Positions 30,631-43,244 of a DNA stretch of 64,000 bases are shown one piece after another (position 1 is the stretch's first letter; each line of letters opens with the position of its first letter). Made by a program: the position numbers and the translations under genes. The notes beneath the pieces were generated by a model. That model was not told the origin of the DNA. It did no database searches and worked only from the letters and a program-made list of their open reading frames with translations. The stretch comes from Pagrus major. Its lineage: Eukaryota > Chordata > Actinopteri > Spariformes > Sparidae. The stretch covers positions 18,493,466-18,557,465 of the forward strand of contig NC_133236.1 in NCBI RefSeq assembly GCF_040436345.1, in the 5' to 3' direction.

Positions 30631-30821
30631 ATCGCTTCTCGGCCTTTTGGCTAAGATCAAGTGTAGTATCTGTTCTTATCAGTTTAATATCTGATACGTC
30701 CCCTACCCGGGGACCATATATTAAATTGATTTTTGGAACAGGGAGATGGAATAGGGGCTTGCTCCGTCCACTCCACGCATCGACCTGGTATTGCAGTACT
30801 TCCAGGAACGGTGCACCCCCC
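30631..30821 (+). ncRNA. U2 spliceosomal snRNA (copy B)
   Basis: This full-length U2 is identical to copy A over the whole RNA. The branch-site pairing core GTAGTA, the Sm-site region and the terminal stem-loops are all intact. It has its own PSE and 3' box and lies 28,070 bp downstream of copy A in the same orientation, separated by U1 genes and transposons. It is probably a functional duplicate. Confidence 0.97.
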
Positions 30822-30828
30822 TCTCACT

Positions 30829-30842
30829 GTTGAAAAGTAAAA
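30829..30842 (+). terminator. U2 3' box (copy B)
   Basis: gttgaaaagtaaaa starts 8 nt after the RNA end. Homology with copy A ends just after it. Confidence 0.65.
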
Positions 30843-31408
30843 TACTTACGAACTTAAAATAATGTTGTGTGTCGTTTTCTGTGTTGCGTGTCAATATTCG
30901 TCGTTAGAGAGACATCATACTGGTGACGTGTTTGTGAAGATTCACAGTAACGTACCACTAATTCAATACAGGTGATTAAGTTAAATCGTGGTTCATTTGA
31001 CCATGTTGTTTTTTTTGTTTTTTCTTTTTCCTCAAGCCTAGTCACTGTATATTTGAGGTTTGGTAGCAAAGAATTTAATTACACAAGCACATGTAAAGAG
31101 AATACAAGAGATTTCCTCACAGTCTGCACAAACACAGCAAAAACATGATGGCTATCAAATCAAGTATGATAACCACAAGATTAGATGCATTAAGAGCTAT
31201 TTTTGTACTTCCGTTAATATATGAAATGATAACTATTAGTGCCAAACCCTGTGAAAACACAAGTTCAGATTCTTACTGCTTTCATTTTTCATGAAGAAAG
31301 GACAACTCAAATTAGCTGAGTTTACTGAGATCAGTAAAGAAACAAATGTTTAACAAGTCTTAATGGAGTCGATGACAAGACAGCGCATGCGTACTTTAAA
31401 CCAACACT
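30843..31408. other. Spacer between U2 copy B and gtf2h5
   Basis: No gene is seen. U2 (plus) and gtf2h5 (minus) converge on this interval. Confidence 0.4.
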
Positions 31409-31414
31409 TTTATT
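31409..31414 (-). terminator. gtf2h5: gtf2h5 poly(A) signal
   Basis: AATAAA on the minus strand, about 150 bp after the stop codon. This implies a short 3' UTR. Confidence 0.6.
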
Positions 31415-31560
31415 TTTTAACAAAGGTTTTTTCACATTCAGTGCAAGAAAATTAACACTCCATATGATCCATATTAGTCTGCAGTCAAAACACTGCAAAC
31501 CATACCCACTGTAAGACTCAAACACAGTTCAAAAAGAAAATCCTTTGAAAAATTCGAGTG

Positions 31561-31959
31561 TTATTTCTGCGTGATGGGGAATGAATTCTGGTCCATTAAC
31601 TCGCCAACTCTCTCCTGTAGGGTTTGGACCACTTCTTGCAGGATGAAGACGTGTGTGTCGTCGAGGTCTTTGAGGATGAACTTCTTCCCCAGGGCCATCT
31701 TTTCATCCAGGTAGAGGAGGAATTGTTTCATGGCAGGATCACTGGTCCAATGAGCAATGGGAAGCAAGGACAAAATACGAAATAAGTCATTACATCTTGC
31801 ACAATTTTTAAAATTAATTAACTTAAGTAATCCAATTCATCATGAGTTTTATATTTGTGTAACTGCAGCATATTTATCAGAATTACTAGACAAAAGATTT
31901 CTGAGCAGATGATGCATTTCTTACCATTCAACAAGGACACCTTTGTGTACGTTTACCAT
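31561..31959 (-). CDS. gtf2h5: General transcription factor IIH subunit 5 (TTDA/p8)
   Basis: Two coding exons, 31959-31925 (35 nt) and 31741-31561 (181 nt), join to exactly 72 codons, giving 71 aa like human GTF2H5. The protein starts [12 protein letters not shown] and contains [32 protein letters not shown] and [12 protein letters not shown], almost identical to the mammalian protein. GTF2H5 is the smallest subunit of TFIIH. It binds p52 (GTF2H4), stabilises the complex and stimulates XPB in nucleotide excision repair and transcription initiation. The donor gtaaga and acceptor gaccag are good. 5' non-coding exons appear at about 31960-32011 and 32430-32480, the latter ending ggctatcag|gttagt. 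The gene follows serac1 in the same orientation. Confidence 0.97.
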
Positions 31960-32419
31960 GATGACAGGTGCAGAGAACAGCAGTCGATTGTAGTAAATAT
32001 TCTCAAAACCTGCAGCACAGAAAACAAAAAGACCTATCACTTTCCTGACCGTCAACACGAGAAGCTAACGTAGCAATAGTTAAACTCAGGACAGTAAATT
32101 ACAGTCAAGGAACATGAACAAAAGAGCGAAATGTTTGGGTTTGGGTCTCAGTCTTTTGAAGTAAAACTAAATTCTTAACGTGAGGTTACCATACCTCATA
32201 AAACAAAAAATATGCGAGTAAGGTTAGCGTAAAAAACACGACTGCTAGCTTTTGATTTTCACCTGATTAGCTTGTTACCGCTAACGTTCATTAAAAGTAG
32301 CTACATTATTACAACTCCTGGACTGTTTTGCTAACTACTGCAATATTCACATACTGAACATAACAAGATACCCACATTTATTAACATATCTTGCTACATT
32401 CAAGCGAAGACGACACGGA

Positions 32420-32540
32420 CTTTGACTAACCTGATAGCCGCAGTTGTTTCCTTTGCTAACTTTTTAAAGCATTTTAAGCTAGACGGGGGATGACGTACGG
32501 TGCGCACCAAGGGACAATTTCCTGCGATACAAAATGCGTA
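32420..32540 (-). promoter_or_regulatory. gtf2h5: gtf2h5 first exon and promoter
   Basis: On the minus strand a non-coding exon ends ggctatcag|gttagt near 32430. It is preceded by a CpG-bearing stretch (gtgcgcaccgtacgtcatcc) without a TATA box at the usual place. This is consistent with a housekeeping promoter. Confidence 0.45.
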
Positions 32541-33915
32541 TGTGACACGAACAGACTATCAATCATACGTGATTTTATCCTTTACCTCTAGCTGGAGAAA
32601 GCTGCATAACTATATTTTAGTGCACATTAATACCATCCATTACAGTTTTACTGTATTCATTATTGATGAAACAGGTTAATGTTGCAGTGGGTAATATGGA
32701 TAAAATCCTCTATCACAATAATGTAAGTATATAGTTACATTTCTTGAAAATCTAATGTGAAGCTTTTGATAAATTAAATAACCTATTGGGAATGTCTGTT
32801 TTCAATCAACCTAGTGAATTAAGTGTTCAACAATTAAAAGTATATCTTAACATTGATGCCAAAATCATTAAAATCCAATTTTACTACTGTGTTTTAGGTT
32901 TCCCACTATAGTCTATATACTCAGACATTTTAAAGGGATATACACCAGTGTATAGCAACATCTCTGACAGTAGATTTATATTGTATCAGTTTATATGGTC
33001 ATATTGCTTAACCTTAGAATTATGAACTGTGTATATATTCACAGTTTTGCTACCCCTGAGCGCATTTCAGTGCAAATTTAATTTCACTTTAGTACTATCA
33101 TAAAAATAAGGGTAAAAAGCTTCCAATGAGATATGCATTGTGAAATAGAAATTATGCAGTGCATAGACATGTCAAATAAAGCCTCCAATTTCATACATTT
33201 ATTCATGGTCAACATTGCTAGTGGCAATTTTTACTACATATGCATGGAGATTAAAAATCATTTGCTTGATTAGTCGCACAATAATAAATAATGCAATCTG
33301 AACTATCATTAATACAGGTCCATTTGAGGTAAGGTTCAGGAAGGAATATAATTTGGCAGACAATATTACTGTCATACTGTATTTAGAATAAAATACATAA
33401 ATATAAAAAAATAAAATCGTAAATCATTGCTCCGGTCAAAAAAACTGGGGAGCATGAGTGCCAATCACATGTCAGTGCTTCATTAAGTAAATATAATATG
33501 AGCATTATCTGCCATATGTTAAGCTAGTAAGTCTAAGATGAATTGGAAAAATAAAATATAGAATACGTTACGTCACAATCTGAACTTACTTGTAAATGTG
33601 GTTGTTCTATAAAAATTCAAGTAATCTTTAAAATTCATCTGACTTACTAGCGAGAGGTGCCAATGAAGGAGGATGACAACATAAGCACCTACATTTCTTC
33701 CATCACAACCAACAACCTCACAGAAATCAATGTGTAAATAAATGTAATTTCTCTCATTTTACTAGGATCACATTAGTGATTGTTTATGTAAATGTTAACC
33801 AACGAGAGGCAGTTATGTTTCCATTTGGTGTGAAGTGAAGTGGGTGACACTGCTCTCCCCATTTCAAGTAAACAGCAGTAGGTTGTATCAGCGTGTTTGT
33901 GTTCATATATTTCAG
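32541..33915 (-). other. serac1 3' UTR and intergenic sequence
   Basis: AT-rich, with several minus-strand AATAAA motifs (for example at 33198-33203). The real poly(A) site cannot be chosen from sequence alone. No other gene is seen. Confidence 0.4.
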
Positions 33916-36900
33916 TCAGTGGCCAATGTAGCTCTGAAGTGCTTCCAAGATGAACTGGAGGCTGCGCTTGTACAGAAATGAGTCCTTCTTCTCTGGCTTG
34001 CAGATGTTGAGATGATCTACATCCACCTCAATGAGCTCTCCGATGCCGAGATCTGTAACCGAACCAGAGCAGGCCCAAGTAGGCACAAGATTACAGACAC
34101 ATACTGTAGCTCTTAAGATTTATGCAATTTTTTCTCATGCAATACGTTTAAAGATATACATCGTAGATAGATGTGTTTCATTTCTCATGTGCATTAGTGT
34201 CACATACTTGCTGACTGTGTCGGTACCACCAGTATCTTGATCATGGGACCAATGTTTGTTGGCAGTGTCTCTGCAAAGCTCAGCACCTTGATTTCCTTTT
34301 CTTTGGCCATGTTCAAGAAGTTCTCATTCAGGTTACGTAGGGCTGGTGAGTCTTAAAACACATAGATGATTGATGAGTTGATATCGAACTATTTCTATGC
34401 AACACAAACAGTCTTGGACCTCAGAATTCATTTTATTCACTTACCTTTACATAGTTCTCTGACTTCTATGGAGGGAAAGAGGAGATATCTGACATTTACT
34501 GAGTACTCTGCCATAAAGGTGCCACGGTGGGGAACACTGTAGAACATAATGCCCTTGGTGTTCTTTAACAGTCCATGCATATCTGGGTCCTCTGAGGCAT
34601 CCAGCAGCATTTTCTTCACAAGCAATCCTGATGGAGACGCCAAACAGAAGAGGATACAGATAGAAAGTAAGGGCAACGTTTTAAATTTAACACATAAAAT
34701 CACATGTAGGCATATGTGTGGAAGCCATTTTTTTCTCCTTCATGTTGCGTCAAAGGGAATTATGTAAAAATCGAACATGCTTGTGGAAGGAAAGTTCTGA
34801 CAAAATACCTCCCATACTGTGGGCTACCCAGACCACAGGCCTCTCTCCAACTCCTGCCAACTTTAACTTCTTCAGTAGCTCTCGACTTCTGTAGGCCAAA
34901 GATTTTCTGAGACAACATAAAAAAATGAATCAACAGTTCAGTCATTAATAGTCATGATGATGACTAGTAATGATGGAAAAAGCGGGATAACGAACCATTT
35001 CATGTCATTAAGAGTGGTATCTTAATTACCTTTAACGAGTCATGATTTTTGATAAATTGTCCAAAAATGTTAAGCCCTCTCTAATAACAGAGAAAATATA
35101 AGTTTCCCCATACAATATTTTATACTTGAACACCAGCTGACAAGTAGAAACTACAGATTCTTCACCTCTGATTCTCAGCGGGACACTTGGCCATCCAATC
35201 ACTGAGGTGACTGTCATACTCCACCGACAATACTCTCAGATTTGGGCAATCAGCAGCCAACCATGACTGTCAATAAAAGAGAAAACAACAAAAGTGAGAG
35301 ATGACTGATCCATAGTTGTTCCAAAGATTTAATTTCATTGTAGGAGTTAAAACATGGAGGACAGTTTATGGTAATCCATAATAATAATAATTGGAAGGAT
35401 TAGGGGGATTTTTCACCTTTGGCCAGCATTCTGTGTAGTCGTCCATGCTTTCCGCCTCCTTCTCTTCCTCTGACGTAATACGGTCCTTCTGCCTCCAAGT
35501 CTTAAAAGCTGCTCCTAGAATCCCATGGATGAAGAGCACGTCTGCTTTGATTGGCTGGCTGGAAATTAACACATTGTGCAAAGAAAAGTATTGGTTTACA
35601 TATAAAACAAACAAACAAATACAGTATTAAAAAAAAAGATGTCATAATAAAATTAATTGTTCTCCTACTTGCCACGTGCATGTGGGTGAAGGATATAGAC
35701 GCCGTCTTGGTATTTCTCTTTCACTGCCTCCCTATCCAGGTTGGCCAGAGCGCGGGCTGCATGAGACGCCTGCATGACATGAGGAGACTGCATCATCTCA
35801 GCCAGGACAGATACCCAGCCTGAAGATAGGTCAGAAAGAAAGAAAAAATATTGTATCCATTATAATCTTTTGTTTAGTTGTCAGTTAATACATCTGGGAT
35901 GGAAAGAATTAAAAACAGAAAACAAGCACAAACATACAAACAAGTGTGAACAAGTATGACTACTGTAAAGCACTTCTGGGTTGACCAACGGCTGATAGCT
36001 GTGGTAACATAAGAAAAGCTGCTGACATATGAATGATTAAGTAACGGTGAATTTGTAATCTGTTGATGACATATGCACATGCAAAATTAGGCAGTAGATC
36101 TTGTTTTAATAATATCCTCAGCACACCCAGTCAAGATTACATATAACCACAACACTATAAAATAATCAGATGAGTTGCACACTTACCAGACTGGGCTATG
36201 GCCTGATGAACGCTCTCATTGAGTGCCAAATTTCCTATGATACGAACAATGTTCCTCTGAATCTTCAGGGAGTCTCTGCGAAGCTGATAAACCCTCTGGA
36301 GGAGCTGCAAGCCCCCGTTGGCAACTATGTGGTCACAGTGGCTCTGGACCTGCAGATGTGTTTCAGTAAGTTTAGAACATTTATACATCTTACCAAGCAA
36401 TTAAAATCAACCACAGTCTCCACAGGAGTTAGTCTCTGAGATATAATGAGGTAATAGTTGTTTCTGTTCAGAAGACAATGTAATTCCAAAAACAGTGTTA
36501 ATGTAAAACTGTTCGATAAATACGCAAATGCTGACAAGAGTCTCTATAACCCTGAAACATAAGAAACCACTGAATTAACTGAACTAAAACAAAATGTGCT
36601 CTGTGTTCTGAATTAGCTTTTCTTAGCTTCTCTTTTTCTTTTGTTGTGTTTAACTGATAATGATGATCAGTTTAATAACCTTCCCCAAGACTAGATCCTG
36701 TTTAGATGCATTGTGGCCAAAATTACCTTTGAGTGCTGTACCAGTGCCTGTAAGCAGAAGGATTCCACCTTCTCAGAGGGAACAGAGGTGAGGCTCTGGG
36801 CATAAGGGAGCCCATTACCTCCAAAACACCACAGACCACCCTGCAACATAGGAGAGCACATGTGTTGGTAAGATGATTTAAATTGGATTTGAATATTCAA

Positions 36901-39421
36901 CCCTTTTTACCAAACATAGAATTGTTCTCCTGATGCACCCTGTTCTAGGTAGTCAATTTCCAAAAGACAATATGCAGAAGTGCATGTGTGAGTCTGTCTT
37001 TCTGTTTCAATTACCCGTTGTGCTGCCAGGGACTGGGTGCTCTCCCTGAGGGCCAGTGAGGTGAAGTACTGAACACATTTGTCCACCTCAGACTGAGGCA
37101 GAGACCCCAGCAGCTGCCTCAGTTCATCCTCTACTGACAATCCCTGTATAGAGGACACATTGTATTTATCATCTGATATACCTCTAAAACTATACCAACA
37201 AGATACAGTATCAAAAATCTGATTTCTTGAGAAATCTCTTAAGAAATACACAGCAATCCAAAAATGTGGAGCCAATTATGTTTAGTATAGAAACAAGCCT
37301 GTGGTTTGCAAGTTAGAGAGATATGGAGCTATCTATGTAAAATACTTACATCCTCCAGGTCAGGCAGTGCAGGTGTGCGCAGGAAGAATCGAAGGTCTAC
37401 CTGAGGAGTCCGGGCCAGGCCCACAGCTGTTCGCTGGTCTATAACCTGCGCTGCTGTCTGGTACTGGTAGTCTGCGTTATTGGAAAAAGGTGTGAATTAA
37501 TCAGACCCAACTTCATTTTTTATATACTGTAAACTTGACGTGATTTGCAAGATTTTTTTTGTGTATTTTACCGTGCCAGTGGTGATTTTCTGCAAGTTCC
37601 TGTACAGCTTGTAGTCTGGCAGCTTTATTAGCTGACTGTGTCCTCTTTAGTAAGACCCATAATGCCACCTCATGTGGGTCTGCGTCCACATGGCTAAAGT
37701 GCTCTATGACAAACAGAGAACAAACTAACCAACTGAACGTTTACACAACAAAGATGACAAAGGATGTTACAAATATTCCTAAAGGCACTTGACTTTCAAA
37801 CTGTATCTACTGTGACTAACTACCAACTACCAGTATCTACAGTACCACTTTCACATTATTAAAACAGCTAGCAAGGTACAAACCTTGTTGTTTCAAACTT
37901 TGGGTCATCAATTTGGCAGCTTATAATTTTCAAGTCAAAGGTGAATGTTAGAAGTCTTACTGGAATATAATCTTATGAAAAAGCTGTCACGTATTGAAAG
38001 AATCTTTACAAAATCTATGCATTTACATTTTAAAGTCATTAGAGATTCACACAGAGTTATTATAAGGTGAAGAAACCAAACATCAGTCATGTGTATTACA
38101 GTCGATTGCACAATATACACATTAATGCCCAAACTATGTGACATTCAAAACAGGATGTGCATGTACAGAGCAGGTGTTTCCTTTGACCAAAAGCGACAGG
38201 GCAGTGGTTTTCTGAGAATAAATATTTGTACCACCCCTAACTCTATAAGCAGCAATTTGTTTCTTTTAACCTTAAAAACATGAGGCGCAGTGCTGCGCTT
38301 TCCCACTGTGCATGTTAAGTGTTACCTTACTAGTCCCATATAATGACAACTTTTGATCTCTTACCATCTAGTGATTGCAGAAAAAGCCTAGATGATATTT
38401 CCAGAAACCGCCTTGCTGCTTTATGAAGTTCCCTCCTTGCTTTAGTTGTGAGCCCTGGAAAAGACACACAGTGTGAAAAGAATTACTATAGTTACCTATG
38501 AATTCAGTGTCTCTAAAAACACAACCGAGATAACAGATCGCAAGTTTTATTTCAGTATAGGAAAGTAGGTGATCATTTCCATTACATAAGAGAGCCTTGA
38601 CCAGTGGAAGTGAGATCTGTCAACAGACCGACCCAAATATGCAGGCAGGAAAGATAGTAGAGAGAGGAAGACATAAAAAACAGGAAGTAATGATAACAGA
38701 CGTCACTGGGCACCTGGACATGACAAACTCTGAATAACTCAGAGCTCACACAAGAAATAAATAAAGCCACTCATTCAACTGGCCTGGGAAGTAAAAACAA
38801 TACATAAAATAACATCTAAGCTAAAAAGAAATATTAAAATAACCATATTCTTTTCGTTTCCTAAGGGGGTACAAAAGGGTTAGGGTTGGTTTAGGTGGCA
38901 TTCAATACCTGCAGTAAGGTTCTCCTTTTCATCAGAGGGAGTGGCTCTCAGATAGATGTAAGATTTGTACTTCTCCTGAAGAATTGCACGAGTGTCAATG
39001 GTCACAGCTTTGTCCAAGGCCTCCACTTCATAAGTGATAAAAAGACAGCCCCTGTAGAAAGGTAGGGTAATGGTTAATCCTGTGACGCAGACAAATTTGC
39101 AATAATCAAATGTGGCGATTGAAGTCAAGGATTAAAATCTGTAACTTACCCCAAGACAACTGCACCTGTTACTTTAGCAAACTTCCCTACATTTCAGAAG
39201 AAAATGAATCCATATTAGATGAGAGTTTGAAGCTGTTCTCGCAGAAATATATAGGTTGAATCCATTTACGTTGAGTAATTGGGTGTGTAAGATGTGACAT
39301 GTAGGACAAATATGTCTAATAACTTACTTAAATGTTTCCACTGAAGCACTTTCCTCACTCCAGGCGGCCCAGCTGTACTCAGCCTCCGACAGCGGATCAA
39401 ACGTAGAGCTGCAACAGACAT
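33916..39421 (-). CDS. serac1: Serine active site containing 1 (lipase-like, phosphatidylglycerol remodelling)
   Basis: There are sixteen coding exons on the minus strand: 39421-39328, 39186-39150, 39051-38909, 38454-38365, 37703-37572, 37471-37350, 37143-37015, 36840-36727, 36349-36187, 35819-about 35673, 35558-35417, 35266-35166, 34906-34809, 34627-34445, 34351-34208 and 34052-33916. The product is about 658 aa (human 654). It has a short N-terminus with a hydrophobic stretch ([17 protein letters not shown]), helical-repeat middle exons ([27 protein letters not shown]), and a C-terminal alpha/beta-hydrolase. Catalytic parts visible are [14 protein letters not shown] (oxyanion HG), VWVAHSMGG (GxSxG-like nucleophile Ser), [10 protein letters not shown], and [11 protein letters not shown] with the His. 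SERAC1 acts at mitochondria-ER contacts in phosphatidylglycerol remodelling and cholesterol trafficking; human loss causes MEGDEL syndrome. Splice sites are canonical and in phase except at the exon 10/11 junction, which does not resolve. Confidence 0.96.
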
Positions 39422-39927
39422 CCTCTGCCTGCACACCCCCAGTATAATGGGCTAAATTAATCAGACCACCGAAGAATACCACAACTTATTCAAACTTAAG
39501 CCAATCTCACACTGGAAACTAATAGAGTCAGATGGCTGGCCAAGGACATTTTTGCTAAAGCTAATTCAGTGTAAAGCACACATGTCACTGCTCAGCTACA
39601 GAGCTCTAATGACCAAACAAGCGACAGTGCGAACATTTAACAAACCTGTCCCTATAATGTAGGCTAAATACTGTCAACTCACTAATGTGAGGGCATCAAA
39701 TCATGCCTATGTCCTCTAGCTAACGTTAGCTAACTTAGCCGGAGTTAACGTTGAATAACTCAGCTAGTTGACAGCCACTTCACCCGTCAGTCAATGTAAC
39801 GTTATCCCAAACATTCAGCTTTATGTGACATTAAAGTCAGTCTTGTGTCAGAGTGCTAACGTCAACTTAAACACAGTTAGACTGCAACAACGGGTCGAGC
39901 TAAATGAAATGTTAGCTAACACAAACT

Positions 39928-40130
39928 TACTTTAGGCTAGCGTTTCACTTCTAAAGCGTACAACCAGCGTACAAACTGTAAGAGATGCAGCTGACGGATT
40001 AAATTAACCTTTTTCGTTCGGGTTAATTTTCATTGTCGATAGTGACATTGTCCTTTTCTGCCGGCTAATAAGTTTTAAAAAGGACGAACGTTACCGTGAT
40101 GATCACGACTGCAGCGCCCCGGTGTTCATA
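39928..40130 (-). promoter_or_regulatory. serac1: serac1 first non-coding exon and promoter
   Basis: A minus-strand donor (gctagcctaaa|gtaagt) at about 39931 ends a likely 5' UTR exon. The sequence upstream is CpG-containing without a clear TATA box. Confidence 0.45.
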
Positions 40131-40842
40131 AACACAAGGGAAACGTGTCTCACAAATAATACGTCATCGACCGCCACTAGAAAAAAACTAGAAAGCAAAA
40201 GTTATTTATTTTTTTAATAGTTGGCAACTAAAAATATACTTAACCTGCACTGTGTGTTATGCGTTATTAGGACTTAAAAAAAAAAAATTCAACATAAATA
40301 TCTGTGACCTCGCAAACCTTACTGTGGCGTAGGCTGCAGGTTCCTCCATCAGGAAACAGTGATCAGACTGGATATATAAATATAAAATGATATGTCTGCT
40401 TGAAGGGGGTGGACCAAATAATAGAAACACCTGCACTCATACTATTATAATGATTATAATGTTTACAGAAGTATATGTCGTACTCACTGGTTGAGATATG
40501 TGTTGTTGTTGTTGTTGTTTGAGATTACATCCTGTTAGGTATTTACTTCACAAGGTAGTTCCCTTATTGCCACCACCAGTGAACAGCATCACAATGCAAC
40601 ATCATAAATCGATACCACAATCTCAAAATATGATTGACTTTTGACACAGTCGGCGACAGAGGAACTAAAGAAACTTCTCTAATGTAGTATTTATTTGGAT
40701 GACTACTGTATTGGGTTGCAGTGTTTTATAGGTGTTCATGTTATTATGTCCATATCTTGTGGGCACTACTTTGTTTGTGATAGAAAACACCCCAAAGACC
40801 ACAACCTTTATAAGGAAAACTCAGTTGCTTTTGATTCTTGCT
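40131..40842. other. serac1-myct1 spacer
   Basis: AT-rich. It contains a short (TTG)n run at about 40503-40520. No gene is seen. Confidence 0.4.
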
Positions 40843-40848
40843 TTTATT
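40843..40848 (-). terminator. myct1: myct1 poly(A) signal
   Basis: AATAAA on the minus strand about 820 bp after the myct1 stop, making 40840-41665 the probable 3' UTR. That interval contains a (CT)n run at about 40927-40946 and no other gene. Confidence 0.45.
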
Positions 40849-41665
40849 GCATTAACTTATGTTAAAAGTTCAGCAAAGTACATTCAAATATAAAATACAA
40901 AAACTTCACAATGCCCACTTTGTTTTCTCTCTCTCTCTCTCTCTCTTAAGCTCACACGTACTGAACATGCAAACACACACTAAATTACTTTGAATGCCAC
41001 ACACACCCACATTACCACAGCTCTATAAAAACATTTGAGGCAGCAGTTGAAACATCAAATACGCTTAAGGCTGTCTCCACAAGGTCTTGCAGTAATACGT
41101 CAAATGACACGTTTTTTTATTTACCATAAAATAAACACAAACACTCACCTTCGTTTGGGGTTCACACATACAATTAATCTCTCTTTTGCATATTTATATT
41201 ATCAGCAGGGACAAATGAGAAGTATTGCTTTGCAGCATAAATGCCCAGTCACCTGTTTTTATCTCTAGGTTTTTTGCCTTGTCTTAATCAAACAAAGATT
41301 CTGTGCAAGCATACAGAGTGTCAATCACCACTTAATACAGACTGCTAATAACGGAGTAATTTGTTTGTAAGCAGCCATTGCCACATTTTAAAAAGTATTT
41401 TGCATCTGTAGTGAATGATGAAAGGCAAGTATGCTTATGTCAACACCAGATATATATTAACAAACCAAAAACATACAAAACTGGTTGTTGTTTCAGGGTC
41501 TTACTTTGTTGAGCAGGGAACACACTTGACCTTTACATCGGCGTTCACTCCGCCCAGCTCCACCTGGTCTTACAAATCAATACAGATTTAGTCCAACATC
41601 ATTTGTAAATCCATTTACAACTCTGAGTTTATTTAGTTCGAGTCAGCCTGGTGCTCTGACTCCTC

Positions 41666-43244
41666 TCAGGTGCATGTTTCCTGATAAGCTCTAATAATGC
41701 TCTCATAAGCTGGAGGTGGGGTCTGTGTAGCATGGAAACCCCTCAGGCCACTGTTCCCCCAAAATGACTCTGGTCTGGGTGGGGTGGCAGCCGGCTGGGC
41801 TGCTGTTTGAGCCGATCCAGTCGACGTGTTCAGAGTCGGTGTACGAGGCAGCGTGGTCTGGCTCCCCTCCTCTGCCTCCCTCGCGATTTGGCTGCACTGG
41901 AGGAGAGGGTGGAAGGTAGAGGCCCTGAAGCTGGATTTGTGGCCCAGTGGGTCATAGTGATCTGGGGAGGAGGTCTGGCGGTGAAAGCTGAAAGCAGCAC
42001 TGACCAAACTGTTGTTGCTGCGCCTGTCGTAGCTGCTGTTGCGGTTAAAGCCTGGACGGTTGCGCGAAGACAGACGTGATTGGCGAGGAGGGCGGCGAGT
42101 GATTCTGGCTGAGCCTGCTTTGCGTCTGGACATCCAGGTCAAGAGCACGTAAACAAGTGCCCCTAAGACCAGGCCCACCGCCATGGACACACAGAAAGCT
42201 ATGATAAGAGGGACTGTGAAGAGAGAAACAAAAAGGATACTTTATGAACTGTGCTTCAATGTATTTTTGATGGATCCTTTTCAAACCGCCTCCATATTCT
42301 TGGCTTCTATCTAATTCTTCCTTCCAATTAACTTATTTACTCTTCAGGTTCACTTTGAGGGACAATAGTTTTATAACATTTATGTACATGCAATACATCC
42401 AAATGCACTTTCTCCTCAATAACTTTTTGTATTAATGTCTTTTTTATCATCCCCTAGGAATGGAAAGAATTTTAATTAGAATCTATGACCTTACGAAGAT
42501 TACAGAAGCCATCTGTTTGCAACAAATGGAAGATTGCCAACAGTGTCTTGCAAGAGGGTGCCCCTTGACAACATAATAAAGGCTTTCCTCTTTCATGTTT
42601 ACAAGAGCAAGTTTTCATGAAGACAACAAACTGATTGCATTTCAATCCCACAAAAAAGGCATTGGCTTTTTGCTCGTTGCTTCTTTGCCTTGGAAGTTGT
42701 ACTGCCAACATAAGCGTGCTTGGGAGGAGACAGAATGCAGCGGCTACGACAAATCCCGCTGGACTGCTGCCAGGGAAAACAAATCAATTTCCTTTCAATA
42801 CAGTTAAGCGTTAAAAAGACTGACCCTACTTTGCTACCAGCCCATATTTCCACAGCAGTTTTTTTTTCCTTCTCTAACTTTGGGAAACGTGACACTGCTG
42901 GTCAAAAGTCATCTGGAAATGACATTTGGGAAAACTGAGGAAGGAAAAAAAACTAGGAAAACATGTCTGTACATTATAAATTTTGAGTGAGTATTTTTAA
43001 AATTCACAAAAGTTTCCTATGAATATTTTAATTTGTTGGAGTAGGTTATCTTCAGATGGAATCAGGACCACATATTGTAACTATTCCAGAGGCGATTAAA
43101 GCTTGAATTCCTGAGAGAACAAACAGTGCCTATCAGAGACCACATGAAAAGAACCAGGGTAAAGAGAAGGGAAGTTAGAAACGACTCACCAGCGTCAAAA
43201 GACTGAAGTATTTCCAGAAAGAGATTTGTGTTGTTCTCAGCCAT
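41666..43244 (-). CDS. myct1: Myc target protein 1
   Basis: Two coding exons, 43244-43190 (55 nt) and 42213-41666 (548 nt), join to 603 nt for 200 aa. The N-terminus MAENNTNLFLEILQSFDA leads into a single transmembrane helix (PLIIAFCVSMAVGLVLGALV, then YVLL), followed by a basic stop-transfer (SRRKAGSARITRRP). Vertebrate MYCT1 motifs are clear: MAVGLVLG, KSSFRASTFHP, and the C-terminal PPPAYESII, a PPxY WW-domain ligand. MYCT1 is a Myc target enriched in endothelium and haematopoietic stem cells, where it takes part in endocytic signalling. The donor gtgagt and acceptor ttcacag are canonical. It lies head-to-head with syne1, the same neighbour as in mammals. Confidence 0.95.
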
